Shown: piece after piece, positions 47,221-57,224 of the stretch
Numbering within the stretch: position 1 is the first letter of the stretch
How the letters are laid out: each line of letters opens with the position of its first letter
Assembly: GCF_003595525.1 (NCBI RefSeq)
Contig: NZ_CP022680.1
Location: 584,001-648,000, forward strand
Direction: 5' to 3'
DNA: 64,000 nt
DNA from: Streptococcus respiraculi
GTDB taxonomy: Bacteria > Bacillota > Bacilli > Lactobacillales > Streptococcaceae
Notes under the pieces: model-generated
What the model was told of the DNA's origin: nothing
Seen by the model: the letters and a program-made list of their open reading frames with translations, nothing else
The model's database searches: none
Position numbers and translations under genes: made by a program

Positions 47221-47494
47221 GAAGCAAGGTGAGTTAACGATGTCAGACTTTGATTTTTGACGAGTATTAGGTCTCTTTGATGAAGGCTAGTTCCATCTGT
47301 AGCTCCTTGCTTTGTTCTATTCCTTCATAAGATACAACGGACGTTAAGAGCAAAGTATACCCTAGGGTACCGTACCTGTAGAGCGAGCAAGCTCGTAATA
47401 GCTGAGGCTATTTTTTACACAGCTATTAGTCCGTGTTCAGTTCTCAATCCACTATAAAAAACGTCAAATGGCGTTTTTTTCTTTTGGTTTACTA

Positions 47495-47522
47495 TTGACA
47501 ACTACATCGAGATGCGATATAT
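47495..47522 (+). promoter_or_regulatory. PadR operon promoter and possible operator
   Basis: TTGACA followed after 17 nt by TATATC, overlapping a TCGA-N11-TCGA symmetry (ATCGAGATGCGATATATCGA). PadR regulators usually repress their own promoter, so this symmetric site is the natural candidate. Confidence 0.5.
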
Positions 47523-47543
47523 CGAACTACAAGGGGTAATAAA

Positions 47544-47876
47544 ATGGAAGAAAAAATCAGACGGGTCTATCTTCCAATGACGGAAACAGCATTTTATATC
47601 TTGTTTGCCTTGCAGGAAGAGCGGCATGGGTATGACATTACCCAAAAGACCAAGGAATTGACAGATGGTCAGGTCGGGATTAGTCCAGGGACCATGTACG
47701 GAACCCTTTCTAAAATGGAAAAGGATGGCTTGATTACCTTTGTCCGCGAGGAGGAAAAGCGCAAGCTCTATCTGATAACGGGGTTGGGACGAGAGGTTTT
47801 GGGCATTGAATTAGCTAGGATTGAGCGCCTTTATCGAAATAGCCGAGGTGAGCGATATGAAACAACAGAAATTTAA
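47544..47876 (+). CDS. PadR family transcriptional regulator
   Basis: A 110-aa PadR-type winged-helix protein (HGYDITQKTKELTDGQVGISPGT and YGTLSKMEKDGLI). AAGGGG precedes the start. The next gene begins 20 bp inside it. It is the first gene of a four-gene unit with two DUF2812 proteins and a small membrane protein. Confidence 0.85.
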   Translation: MEEKIRRVYLPMTETAFYILFALQEERHGYDITQKTKELTDGQVGISPGTMYGTLSKMEKDGLITFVREEEKRKLYLITGLGREVLGIELARIERLYRNSRGERYETTEI

Positions 47877-48405
47877 CAAATGTGATCCTAGCCAAACGGA
47901 AAAGTATTTAGGTCAGATGCACCTAGCAGGTCAGGCTTTAAAGCAGGTATCGTCTTGGAGTGGGAAGATGGAATTTGTAGCCTGCCCTTCTGAAGAAATG
48001 CTCTATCGGATTGATGTGTATCAGCCTAGTAAGAAAGAAGTCGGCTTTTTTCCAGAATACGATGCGCATTATCTGAGTTTCTTTCAAGATGTAGGATGGG
48101 AAATGGTCTGTGGTGTGTCACCCTATGTTGTCTGGCGCAAGCCTGTAGCTGCGGTAGGCAATCCAGATGAAGCGCTCCTATACAATGATAGTAGTAGCAT
48201 ATATGCCTATCAAAAGAAAATTGTGACGAATCGGATTTTATCCACTGCAATTTTGCCTTGGATTTCGCTGGCTAATAGCTCGATTTGGCGCATTGCGGAG
48301 TGGAAATGGCAGCAGTTTGCCTGGAATGGCATGATGTTGCTTATCTGGCTCAGTTTTGTAGCCTATCAACTGTGCACATTGTATCGCTTGAAAAAGGAGT
48401 TGTAA
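47857..48405 (+). CDS. DUF2812 membrane protein 1
   Basis: A 182-aa DUF2812 protein. The N-terminal soluble domain (about 1-105) has the typical GW-type motif FFQDVGWEMVCGVSPYVVWRK; two membrane segments follow. ATG 47857 has GAGGTGAGC upstream and lies inside the PadR gene. DUF2812 genes follow PadR regulators in many firmicutes; the function is not known. Confidence 0.78.
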   Translation: MKQQKFNKCDPSQTEKYLGQMHLAGQALKQVSSWSGKMEFVACPSEEMLYRIDVYQPSKKEVGFFPEYDAHYLSFFQDVGWEMVCGVSPYVVWRKPVAAVGNPDEALLYNDSSSIYAYQKKIVTNRILSTAILPWISLANSSIWRIAEWKWQQFAWNGMMLLIWLSFVAYQLCTLYRLKKEL

Positions 48406-48406
48406 G

Positions 48407-48940
48407 ATGAAAAAAGAATGGAAGTTGTTCTTCATTACAGATTTTGAAAAGGAAGAAGAGTACTTAACCGACATGCACCGTAAGGGTTGGAAGTTAAAAG
48501 AAGTACGCTTTCCCTGTCTATTCATTTTCGAGAAATGCCAACCGGAAGAAGTGGCCTATTGCCTTGATTTCAAGCCGAGATTGGGAGAGGATCAGGATGC
48601 CTATTACCAAATGTATGAGGACTATGGCTGGGAGAATCTCGGAACTTGCAATAATTTTGTCTATTTTCGCAAACCTGTGACAGCAGATGAAGAAGCAACT
48701 ATTTATAGCGACCGTCAAAGCAAACTTGACATGATTGGACAAATCTTCAAGCGGCGATTTTTGGCTGTCGTACTAATCGGACTAGCTGTCTTTTGGCGGG
48801 TTCTTTATCCGCGAGATGTGAATGATTGGTCCTTGTGGATATGGAGAGTTTTGTCTCTTGCCTACCTTTTTGTCTTTTTCTATTGCGGGATTGGATTTTA
48901 CAAATTGCAAAAGCGTTACGCTGAAAGGGGATTAAAATGA
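48407..48940 (+). CDS. DUF2812 membrane protein 2
   Basis: A 177-aa paralogue of the previous gene (MYEDYGWENLGTCNNFVYFRKP corresponds to the same conserved block) with two membrane segments. It starts 1 bp after the previous stop, with AAAGGAG inside that gene. Function unknown. Confidence 0.78.
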   Translation: MKKEWKLFFITDFEKEEEYLTDMHRKGWKLKEVRFPCLFIFEKCQPEEVAYCLDFKPRLGEDQDAYYQMYEDYGWENLGTCNNFVYFRKPVTADEEATIYSDRQSKLDMIGQIFKRRFLAVVLIGLAVFWRVLYPRDVNDWSLWIWRVLSLAYLFVFFYCGIGFYKLQKRYAERGLK

Positions 48941-49137
48941 AAAAACAGTGTCCGAAAGTGGCAATTGCAGCCATACCCATTTTATGTATTAATTTTTTCC
49001 TCAATCTGCCTCGTTTACAGTTTGAGCAGTTGACTGTTTCTAAAATCTTGACGGATACGATTGTCCTGATTCACCCTGTTTTGATAGGGATTATCCTGTA
49101 TCGCTTCTGGAAATGGAAGAACACAGAACAGGACTAG
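48937..49137 (+). CDS. Small membrane protein of the PadR operon
   Basis: A 66-aa protein with two hydrophobic segments (about 8-22 and 38-58). It overlaps the previous stop by 4 bp (ATGA) with AAAGGGG upstream. I do not recognise a family. Its coupling to the DUF2812 genes supports it as a real gene. Confidence 0.6.
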   Translation: MKKQCPKVAIAAIPILCINFFLNLPRLQFEQLTVSKILTDTIVLIHPVLIGIILYRFWKWKNTEQD

Positions 49138-49184
49138 ACAGGTAGTTGGTTAACTATGGCGCGTCTAGGTCTTCAGACTGAATT

Positions 49185-49211
49185 TTAGCACTCTTTTAGA
49201 AAGAGTGCTAA
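49185..49211. promoter_or_regulatory. CIRCE operator 1
   Basis: TTAGCACTC-N9-GAGTGCTAA, a perfect match to the HrcA operator, just upstream of the hrcA promoter. Confidence 0.97.
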
Positions 49212-49229
49212 TTTTTTTGCTTTTTGACC

Positions 49230-49257
49230 TTGACAATCCGATAAATCGGAGTATAAT
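49230..49257 (+). promoter_or_regulatory. hrcA operon promoter
   Basis: TTGACA (49230-49235), 16 nt, TATAAT (49252-49257), flanked by the two CIRCE sites. Also a GATAAATC element (ATCCGATAAATCGGA palindrome) in the spacer. Confidence 0.85.
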
Positions 49258-49268
49258 AGAATCATGGG

Positions 49269-49295
49269 TTAGCACTCGAAAGGTTAGAGTGCTAA
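49269..49295. promoter_or_regulatory. CIRCE operator 2
   Basis: A second perfect TTAGCACTC-N9-GAGTGCTAA in the leader, 29 bp before hrcA. Two sites around one promoter should give tight heat-shock control. Confidence 0.97.
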
Positions 49296-49323
49296 CGGCA
49301 GAATCCTGATTGGAGGTGAGGTT

Positions 49324-50358
49324 TTGGTAACAGAGCGCCAACATGAAATTCTAAATTTAATCGTTGAAATCTTTACAAAAACACACGAGCCAGTCGGATC
49401 AAAAGCTCTCCAAGAAAGTATTGCCTCAAGTAGTGCAACCATTCGAAATGAAATGGCGGCACTCGAGAAAAAAGGGCTACTTGAAAAAGCCCACACCTCG
49501 AGTGGTCGAATGCCTAGCGTAGAGGGATTTAAATACTTTGTCGAGCATTCCTTGACCTTTGATAGTCTGGCTGAAGAAGATATCTATCAAGTTGTCAGAA
49601 GTTTTGATCGTGAATTTTTCCGCTTGGACGATATTTTCCAGACAGCAGCGACCATCTTGTCAGATTTGACAGCTTGTACGGTGGCTGTGCTCGATGTCGA
49701 GCCTAGTCAGCAAAAGCTAACAGCCTTTGACATTGTCGTTCTTAGTCAGCATGCGGCCTTGGCTGTCATGACCTTAGATGAGTCAAAAACGCTGACCAGA
49801 CAGTTTGCCATTCCTAAAAATTTTCTGCGTGAAGATTTAAGGGAAGTCAGAAATCTGGTATTGGAACGACTGTTGGGAAAAACGGTACTGGATATCCACT
49901 ACAAACTCAGGACCGAGATTCCGCAGATTATCCAGCGGTATTTCGTGACGACGGATAATGTACTTCAGCTATTTGAACACATCTTCTCAGATCTCTTTAC
50001 AGAGGATGTCGTGACTGCTGGAAAGATTCGCTTGCTCGACTTTGCAGATATCAGAGCCTATCAGTTCTTTGATTTTCCGCAAAAGGTAGCCCTTGAAATG
50101 CGAAGCAACCTAGCAGAAGATGAAATGCAAAGCGTCAAGGTAGCTGATAGCCGAGAACAATCGCTCTCTAGCCTAACCGTAGTGACGACCAAGTTTCTGA
50201 TTCCCTACCGTGGATTTGGTCTCTTGTCCGTTATCGGACCAATCAACGTGGATTACAACCGCATGATGAGTCTTATTAACCTTGTCAACCGCGTTCTCAT
50301 GATGAAGTTAACCGACTTCTATCGATATCTAAGTAGCAACCATTACGAGGTGCATTAA
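49324..50358 (+). CDS. hrcA: Heat-inducible repressor HrcA
   Basis: 344 aa. Represses the chaperone operons by binding CIRCE and is kept active by GroEL. N-terminal winged helix ([32 protein letters not shown]), then a GAF-like core. The start is TTG 49324 with GGAGGTGAGG upstream. First gene of the operon; grpE follows after a 714-bp repeat-filled gap. Confidence 0.96.
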   Translation: MVTERQHEILNLIVEIFTKTHEPVGSKALQESIASSSATIRNEMAALEKKGLLEKAHTSSGRMPSVEGFKYFVEHSLTFDSLAEEDIYQVVRSFDREFFRLDDIFQTAATILSDLTACTVAVLDVEPSQQKLTAFDIVVLSQHAALAVMTLDESKTLTRQFAIPKNFLREDLREVRNLVLERLLGKTVLDIHYKLRTEIPQIIQRYFVTTDNVLQLFEHIFSDLFTEDVVTAGKIRLLDFADIRAYQFFDFPQKVALEMRSNLAEDEMQSVKVADSREQSLSSLTVVTTKFLIPYRGFGLLSVIGPINVDYNRMMSLINLVNRVLMMKLTDFYRYLSSNHYEVH

Positions 50359-50360
50359 GA

Positions 50361-50692
50361 AGATGTGAGAGCGTAAAAAGCCCAAAGTGAAAATAGGAAA
50401 TCTGTCGCAGAGTCTTTGGACTCTAGAAAGATTTATCTTTTTCACAAAGGGCTTAGCTCGAGCTCAGTTATTAAGATACGAGGGCGTGAAAAAATCGACA
50501 TGTACCCAAAGGGCATCCGTATCTGTACAACGAGCAAGCTCGTAACAGCTACGGCAAAAATAGGAAATACGACGAAGAAGCTGAGGCTTCTAGGAGTGTT
50601 TGTGCCTAAAGGTAGCTATATCTGTAATCTAGCTAAAGCTAGAACAGCTATGTCTCTTTTTTCCGAGATTTTAGCCCGAGTTCAGTTTATTA
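50361..50692 (+). repeat. Chaperone-locus repeat, unit B1
   Basis: First of two direct copies with a period of 332 bp. Subunit one holds AAAGCCCAAAGTGAAAATAGG and TCTTTTTCACAAAGGGCTTAG as long inverted arms. Subunit two begins TTAAGATACGAGGGCG, contains ACCTAAAGGTAGC-like and GCTAGAACAGCTATG segments and ends CCCGAGTTCAGTT. A 94-codon open frame inside it is a by-product. Confidence 0.85.
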
Positions 50693-51019
50693 AGATGTGA
50701 GAGCGTAAAAAGCCCAAAGTGAAAATAGGAAATCTGTCGCAGAGTCTTTGGACTCTAGAAAGATTTATCTTTTTCACAAAGGGCTTAGCTCGAGCTCAGT
50801 TATTAAGATACGAGGGCGTGAAAAAATCGACATGTACCCAAAGAGCATCCGTATTTGTACAACGAGCAAGCTCGTAACAGCTACGGCAAAAATAGGAAAT
50901 ACGACGAAGAAGTTGAGGCTTCTAGGAGTGTTTGTGCCTAAAGGTAGCCATATCTGTGATCTAGCTAAAGCTAGAACAGCTATGTCTCTTTTTTCCGAGC
51001 TTTTAGCCCGAGTTCAGTT
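50693..51019 (+). repeat. Chaperone-locus repeat, unit B2
   Basis: A second copy of unit B1, differing at only a few positions (for example GGGCATCC/GAGCATCC, GCTATATC/GCCATATC). The near identity suggests a recent tandem duplication. With B1 it fills the gap between hrcA and grpE. Confidence 0.85.
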
Positions 51020-51072
51020 GCGTTAAAGGTAAGTAGAGTATCATTCTAAATACGTTATAAAGGAGGTTTCGT

Positions 51073-51597
51073 GTGACCGAAGAAATGAAGAAAGAAGAAC
51101 AGCTTGAGGAAATGGAAGGAACAGAAGAAGTTGTTTCAGAAGAAACACCTCAAGAAAAATCAGAATTAGAACTTGCGAACGAGCGAGCAGAGGAGTTTGA
51201 AAACAAGTATCTGCGTGCCGTAGCTGAAATGCAAAATATTCAACGCCGTAGCAGTGAAGAACGTCAAACATTACAACGCTATCGCAGTCAGGATTTAGCT
51301 AAGGCAATCTTGCCGTCGCTTGATAACCTAGAGCGCGCTTTAGCGGTAGAAGGTCTGACAGATGACGTGAAAAAAGGCCTTGAAATGGTTCAAGAAAGTC
51401 TGGTTCAAGCACTGAAAGACGAGGGGATCGAAGAAGTAGCAGCAGACGGAGAATTCGATCCGAATGTCCACATGGCTATCCAAACCATGCCAGCAGATGA
51501 CGAACATCCAGTTGACACGATTGCACAAGTCTTCCAAAAAGGCTATAAACTGCATGAGAGGGTACTTCGCCCTGCTATGGTAGTCGTTTATAACTAG
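51073..51597 (+). CDS. grpE: Nucleotide exchange factor GrpE
   Basis: 174 aa. Releases ADP from DnaK. A long acidic N-terminal helix (1-90) is followed by the beta domain ([29 protein letters not shown]), the family signature. AGGAGG lies 6 nt before GTG 51073; an ATG at 51085 is also possible. Confidence 0.95.
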   Translation: MTEEMKKEEQLEEMEGTEEVVSEETPQEKSELELANERAEEFENKYLRAVAEMQNIQRRSSEERQTLQRYRSQDLAKAILPSLDNLERALAVEGLTDDVKKGLEMVQESLVQALKDEGIEEVAADGEFDPNVHMAIQTMPADDEHPVDTIAQVFQKGYKLHERVLRPAMVVVYN

Positions 51598-51622
51598 CTC
51601 TCTCATTTGCTCTATCCCTGCG

Positions 51623-51670
51623 TTAATGCGACTTGCCTAACTTCAGTTATGCTTGCGCCGCATTGCCTAG
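51623..51670. repeat. Small covarying stem-loop, copy 2
   Basis: TTAATGCG, AC, loop TTGCCTAACTTCAGTTATGC, then CGCATTGCCTAGG. Loop and 3' TTGCCTAG are shared with the copy at 21703-21749, while stem pairs change together. It lies just after grpE and may be part of its terminator. Confidence 0.6.
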
Positions 51671-51790
51671 GTCTAAAATAAATGACAGGCTAGTTATGGC
51701 TGAGTAAAAAAATAGAATCATTCTGGACCGAGATGTCCGTAAACTATTTGTAAATTGATAACTAAAGTAAATTAGAAAAAATAAACATTA
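51671..51790. other. Remainder of the grpE-dnaK gap
   Basis: AT-rich, no ORF and no CIRCE site. I see no strong promoter (TTGATAACTAAAGTAAATTAGAAAAAA is too irregular), so dnaK is probably transcribed from the hrcA promoter. Confidence 0.4.
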
Positions 51791-53735
<1,945 letters not shown>

Positions 53736-53840
53736 GATACGAGGACGTATACAAAGCGACAGGAAAATAGGAGATATGACGCAGGAGCGATGCTCCTAGG
53801 AGTATCTATCTTTTTCCCGAGCTTTTAGTCGGAACTCAAT
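53736..53840 (+). repeat. Chaperone-locus repeat B4, after dnaK
   Basis: Single forward subunit: AGGATACGAGGACGTATACAAAG, GGAAAATAGGAGATATGACGCAGGAG, CTCCTAGGAGTATC, then TTTTCCCGAGCTTTTAGTCGGAACTCA. It begins at the dnaK stop codon. Confidence 0.65.
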
Positions 53841-54094
53841 TCTGCTAATGTGATTTGAAAAGAGCAGGTCTAGGTATAAGAAATGAAAACAAGTATCGTG
53901 AGATACACATAGCAAGGAGCTAGGGAGGATTTCTTGGCTCCTGCTTTGCTAGTAAGAAATGGAAAGGGTGCTTGTGTTTACAGTCTTGCTATAGGCTAAA
54001 ATCCTGGTGAAAAAGATAAATCGTCTTGCAAATCAGGATTTTCTGACGATTTCTTATTTTCATTTTGCTCAAACTACATTTTTATAGAAAGAAA
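53841..54094. other. Middle of the dnaK-dnaJ gap
   Basis: About 250 bp without a recognisable gene. GGAGCTAGGGAGGATTTCTTGGCTCC (53916-53941) is a weak hairpin and CAGGATTTTCTGACGATTTC lies near 54035. No CIRCE site and no clear promoter for dnaJ. Confidence 0.4.
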
Positions 54095-54389
54095 TACAAG
54101 TGTTCTGAATTGAACCCGGGCTACGGACGGTGCCAAAAAGAGACTTAGCTGTTCCAGCATAGCTGGCTTACAGATATGGCTACCTTTAGGTGTAGATTTT
54201 CCTAGGACGTAAACGTCCGTTGTCAGATCTTCTATTTTGGCTTTGTCCGCTTAACGCCCTTTGTATCTTAACAGAAAGGAAATGAACCCGCCCTAACGTC
54301 TGTGTCAAAAAGACAAACGTTTCCTAGACGCAAGCGTCTTCGTCACATTTGCTATTTTGACTTTGCCGTTTACGGGCTTGGTATCTTAA
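54095..54389 (-). repeat. Chaperone-locus repeat B5, directly before dnaJ
   Basis: Reversed two-subunit copy. Reading away from dnaJ: TTAAGATACCAAGCCCGTAAACGG, then AAAGTCAAAATAGCAAATGTGACG, GGGCGGGTTCATTTCC, a second TTAAGATACAAAGGGCGTTAAG and ACCTAAAGGTAGCCATATCTG to CCCGGGTTCA. This matches units B1 and B2 block by block. The element ends at the base before the dnaJ start codon. Confidence 0.78.
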
Positions 54390-55520
54390 ATGAACAATAC
54401 AGAATTTTACGATCGTCTTGGGGTGTCAAAAGATGCGTCTCAGGATGAAATCAAAAAGGCTTATCGGAAAATGTCTAAGAAGTACCACCCTGATATCAAC
54501 AAGGAGGCTGGTGCGGAGCAGAAATATAAGGATATTCAAGAGGCTTATGAAACGCTTAGTGATGCCCAAAAACGCGCTAGCTATGACCAGTTTGGGGCTG
54601 CTGGTGCCCAAGGTGGTTTCGGTGGCGGTGGCTTTAGTGGCTTTGACGGCTCCGGTTTTGGAGGTTTTGAGGATATTTTCTCTAGCTTTTTTGGAGGCGG
54701 TGGCGCAAGTCGTAATCCAAATGCACCTCGTCAGGGAGACGATCTTCAATACCGTATCAATTTGAAGTTTGAAGAAGCAATTTTTGGGGCTGAAAAAGAA
54801 GTTAGCTACAATCGTGAAGCAACTTGTCGGACCTGTACGGGTTCTGGTGCCAAGCCTGGTACCAGTCCTGTAACCTGTGGTCGCTGTCATGGCGCAGGGG
54901 TAATCAATGTTGATACTCAGACACCTCTTGGGATGATGCGCCGTCAAGTAACCTGTGATGTCTGTCATGGCCGTGGAAAAGAAATCAAAGATCCATGTCA
55001 TACTTGTCACGGTACAGGTCATGAAAAGCAAGCCCATACAGTTACTGTAAAAGTGCCGGCTGGGGTTGAGACAGGTCAAAAAATCCGGCTTTCAGGTCAA
55101 GGTGAAGCTGGATTTAATGGTGGTCCTTATGGAGATCTCTTTGTAGTGATTCAAGTGCAGGCTTCAGACAAGTTTGAGCGTGATGGCACAACCATTCATT
55201 ACAAGCTCAATCTCAATTTTGTTCAAGCTGCTTTGGGAGATACGGTACATGTACCGACTGTTCATGGCGATGTGGATTTGGTTATTCCTGAGGGTACGCA
55301 GACTGGTAAGAAGTTCCGCCTAAAAGGAAAAGGAGCTCCAAGCCTACGTGGTGGTGTAGTCGGTGATCAGTATGTGACCATTAATGTTGTCACTCCAACT
55401 AACCTCAATGACAAGCAAAAAACAGCCTTGAAAGAATTTGCAGCAGCAGGAAATATCGCTGTTCACCCGCAGAAAAAAGGATTTTTCGATAAAGTCAAAG
55501 ATGCCTTTGATGATTTATAA
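54390..55520 (+). CDS. dnaJ: Co-chaperone DnaJ (Hsp40)
   Basis: 376 aa. J-domain (1-70) with the HPD tripeptide in KKYHPDIN, Gly/Phe-rich linker (about 72-115), four zinc repeats [24 protein letters not shown] and CHTCHGTG (about 147-215), and a C-terminal substrate domain. No Shine-Dalgarno sequence in front; the nearest, AGAAAGGAAA, is at 54273-54282, on the other side of the repeat hairpin. Confidence 0.97.
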   Translation: MNNTEFYDRLGVSKDASQDEIKKAYRKMSKKYHPDINKEAGAEQKYKDIQEAYETLSDAQKRASYDQFGAAGAQGGFGGGGFSGFDGSGFGGFEDIFSSFFGGGGASRNPNAPRQGDDLQYRINLKFEEAIFGAEKEVSYNREATCRTCTGSGAKPGTSPVTCGRCHGAGVINVDTQTPLGMMRRQVTCDVCHGRGKEIKDPCHTCHGTGHEKQAHTVTVKVPAGVETGQKIRLSGQGEAGFNGGPYGDLFVVIQVQASDKFERDGTTIHYKLNLNFVQAALGDTVHVPTVHGDVDLVIPEGTQTGKKFRLKGKGAPSLRGGVVGDQYVTINVVTPTNLNDKQKTALKEFAAAGNIAVHPQKKGFFDKVKDAFDDL

Positions 55521-55663
55521 AAAAAGAAGAGTTTGGGGCTGTCTCAAGCTCTTTTTGATTGTCTGTGCACATGCCTTTTCTAAGTCCAGCAACTCTGACT
55601 TGCTGATTTTAGTCTTTCGTGGTAGGCTAAAACAAGTGATAATGAATAGTCAGGAGAAAGACC

Positions 55664-57100
55664 GTGTATCAAGATGCGACAGCGATAGCGGAGGCTATCA
55701 AACATAAGGAGGTATCAGCTGAGGAGTGCGTAAAAGCGACTATTGATAGGATTGAAACGCTCAACCCGGCTTTGAACGCAGTCGTGAGTACCCAGTATGA
55801 ACAGGCGCTCGCACGCGCGAAGAGTCTTAAAATAGAAGACACACCCTTTGCAGGTGTGCCGATTCTGTTGAAAGATTTGGGGCAAGAGCAAGAAGGGGAA
55901 TTATCTACCTCGGGTTCTCGACTCTTTGCCGATTACAGGGCGGCAAAGAGTGATGCATATACCAAGCGCATGGAGGACTTGGGATTTATCGTTTTAGGGC
56001 GGACTAATACGCCAGAATTTGGCTTTAAGAATATCTCAGATAGTCGCTTACACGGTCCTGTTAATCTGCCGCTAGATGTAAGTCGCAATGCAGGTGGCTC
56101 AAGTGGTGGATCGGCTGCTGCTCTATCGTCTGGTATGGTGACCTTGGCGGGAGCATCAGACGGCGGTGGTTCCATTCGTATTCCGGCTAGTTTTAATGGG
56201 CTTATTGGCTTAAAGACCAGTCGTGGTCGGATACCAGTTGGACCGTCTTCCTACCGAGGATGGCAGGGCGCAGCTGTCCATTTTGCTCTTACCAAATCTG
56301 TCCGAGATACCAAGCGGCTACTCTATCATTTGCAGACCTATCAGGTCGAAGCACCCTTTCCTTTAAAGACCTTGTCTTGGGAGAGCTTGTTTGCTGTTCA
56401 GAAAAGAGCGCTCAAGATTGCTTTTTCGGTTCAATCACCGATTGGAACTCAGGTATCGCCTGACGCACAGGCGGCTGTATTAGAACTTGTACCAGTCTTA
56501 GAAGCCTTAGGGTATCAGGTAACGGAGTTGAGGGAGTACCCGCTAGACGGAAAAGAGTTGATAACTTCTTACTATGTGATGAATAGTGTAGAGACAGCAC
56601 AGATGTTTGCGGGAATAGAAGCTAGTCTGGGTCGAAAGATGACCATAGAAGATATGGAATTGATGACATGGGCTATTTATCGCAGTGGGCAGACCATTCC
56701 TGCCTATCGTTACAGTCAGATTTTGCAGGATTGGGACCAGTACAGCGCAAAAATGGCTGCCTTTCATGAGACCTATGATATCTTGCTCACTCCTACAGTG
56801 GCAAGTGTAGCGCCCAAACATGGTCAATTTGCCTTGGATAAAGCTCTATCAGAAACATTACGGCATATGGATGACTATGGTATGGAGGAGCAGCAAAACT
56901 TGATCTGGCAGATGTTTGAGAAAGCCTTGGCTTGGACCCCTTTTACCGCTCAGGCCAATCTCACAGGGCAACCGTCTATTAGTTTGCCACTTTATCAAAC
57001 GAATCAAGGCTTGCCGATTGGTGTTCAACTGACAGCTGCTAAGGGTCGTGAGGATATTCTTTTGGCTTTAGCGGAAGAACTGGAACGGACAGTAAAATAA
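55664..57100 (+). CDS. Amidase signature family enzyme
   Basis: A 478-aa amidase. The Ser-cisSer-Lys triad is visible: ILLKDLGQ (Lys about 73), GGSSGGSAAALSSG (cis-Ser) and ASDGGGSIRIPAS (nucleophile). It lacks the GatB partner and stands alone, so it is more likely a stand-alone amidase or 6-aminohexanoate-cyclic-dimer-hydrolase-like enzyme than GatA. The start is GTG 55664 with AGGAGAAAG. Confidence 0.85.
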   Translation: MYQDATAIAEAIKHKEVSAEECVKATIDRIETLNPALNAVVSTQYEQALARAKSLKIEDTPFAGVPILLKDLGQEQEGELSTSGSRLFADYRAAKSDAYTKRMEDLGFIVLGRTNTPEFGFKNISDSRLHGPVNLPLDVSRNAGGSSGGSAAALSSGMVTLAGASDGGGSIRIPASFNGLIGLKTSRGRIPVGPSSYRGWQGAAVHFALTKSVRDTKRLLYHLQTYQVEAPFPLKTLSWESLFAVQKRALKIAFSVQSPIGTQVSPDAQAAVLELVPVLEALGYQVTELREYPLDGKELITSYYVMNSVETAQMFAGIEASLGRKMTIEDMELMTWAIYRSGQTIPAYRYSQILQDWDQYSAKMAAFHETYDILLTPTVASVAPKHGQFALDKALSETLRHMDDYGMEEQQNLIWQMFEKALAWTPFTAQANLTGQPSISLPLYQTNQGLPIGVQLTAAKGREDILLALAEELERTVK

Positions 57101-57224
57101 GTATGCAAAGTACTTTAGATTTTCGGTTAAAATAATTGATAAAAGCCTCTTCTTGTGATACCCTTTCTTTGTATGTTTTATGACCTTGGGCAGAAGGTCA
57201 GTACAACGATAAAAGGAGATGATT

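Larger units (their letters stand above)
46544..47267 (+). repeat. BOX-like modular element nested in copy A4
   Basis: Left end ATACTCTATAAAAATCAAAA and right end, read in reverse, ATACTCGTCAAAAATCAAAG match over about 26 bp. The outer site reads GACATCGTTA in the empty copy A2, while here TA stands on both sides of the insert, giving a TA target duplication. Fixed ends with variable tandem modules recall pneumococcal BOX (boxA-boxBn-boxC). Confidence 0.72.
46512..47456 (+). repeat. TATAGTG-ended dispersed repeat, copy A4, expanded and nested
   Basis: 945 bp from TATAGTGAATTGAATAAAGG to CTCAATCCACTATA. Without its nested module it would be close in size to copies A1 to A3. It fills nearly the whole gap 46509-47543, beginning 3 bp after the VanY stop. 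Frames open across it are produced by in-phase repeats and are not genes. Confidence 0.8.

Noticed and set aside
46919..47260. Open frame of 113 codons with a 20-residue repeat
   Set aside because: The 60-bp array keeps any stop-free frame open; no ribosome site, no promoter and the sequence is non-coding in the single-copy versions.
46512..47267. CRISPR array
   Set aside because: Repeats are directly adjacent 52- and 60-bp units with no unique spacers and no cas genes nearby.
50416..51026. Two nearly identical 92-94-codon frames between hrcA and grpE
   Set aside because: They are copies of one another only because the 332-bp repeat is duplicated; no ribosome site, and related repeats elsewhere do not keep the frame.
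53841..54094. Separate heat-shock promoter or CIRCE for dnaJ
   Set aside because: I found no TTAGCACTC half-site and no convincing -35/-10 pair in the gap.
54426..55079. 217-codon minus-strand frame opposite dnaJ
   Set aside because: Composition is an antisense image of the Gly-rich and Cys-rich DnaJ regions; no ribosome site.
55664..57100. GatA subunit of the amidotransferase
   Set aside because: No gatB or gatC nearby, and the sequence around the triad fits stand-alone amidases as well or better.
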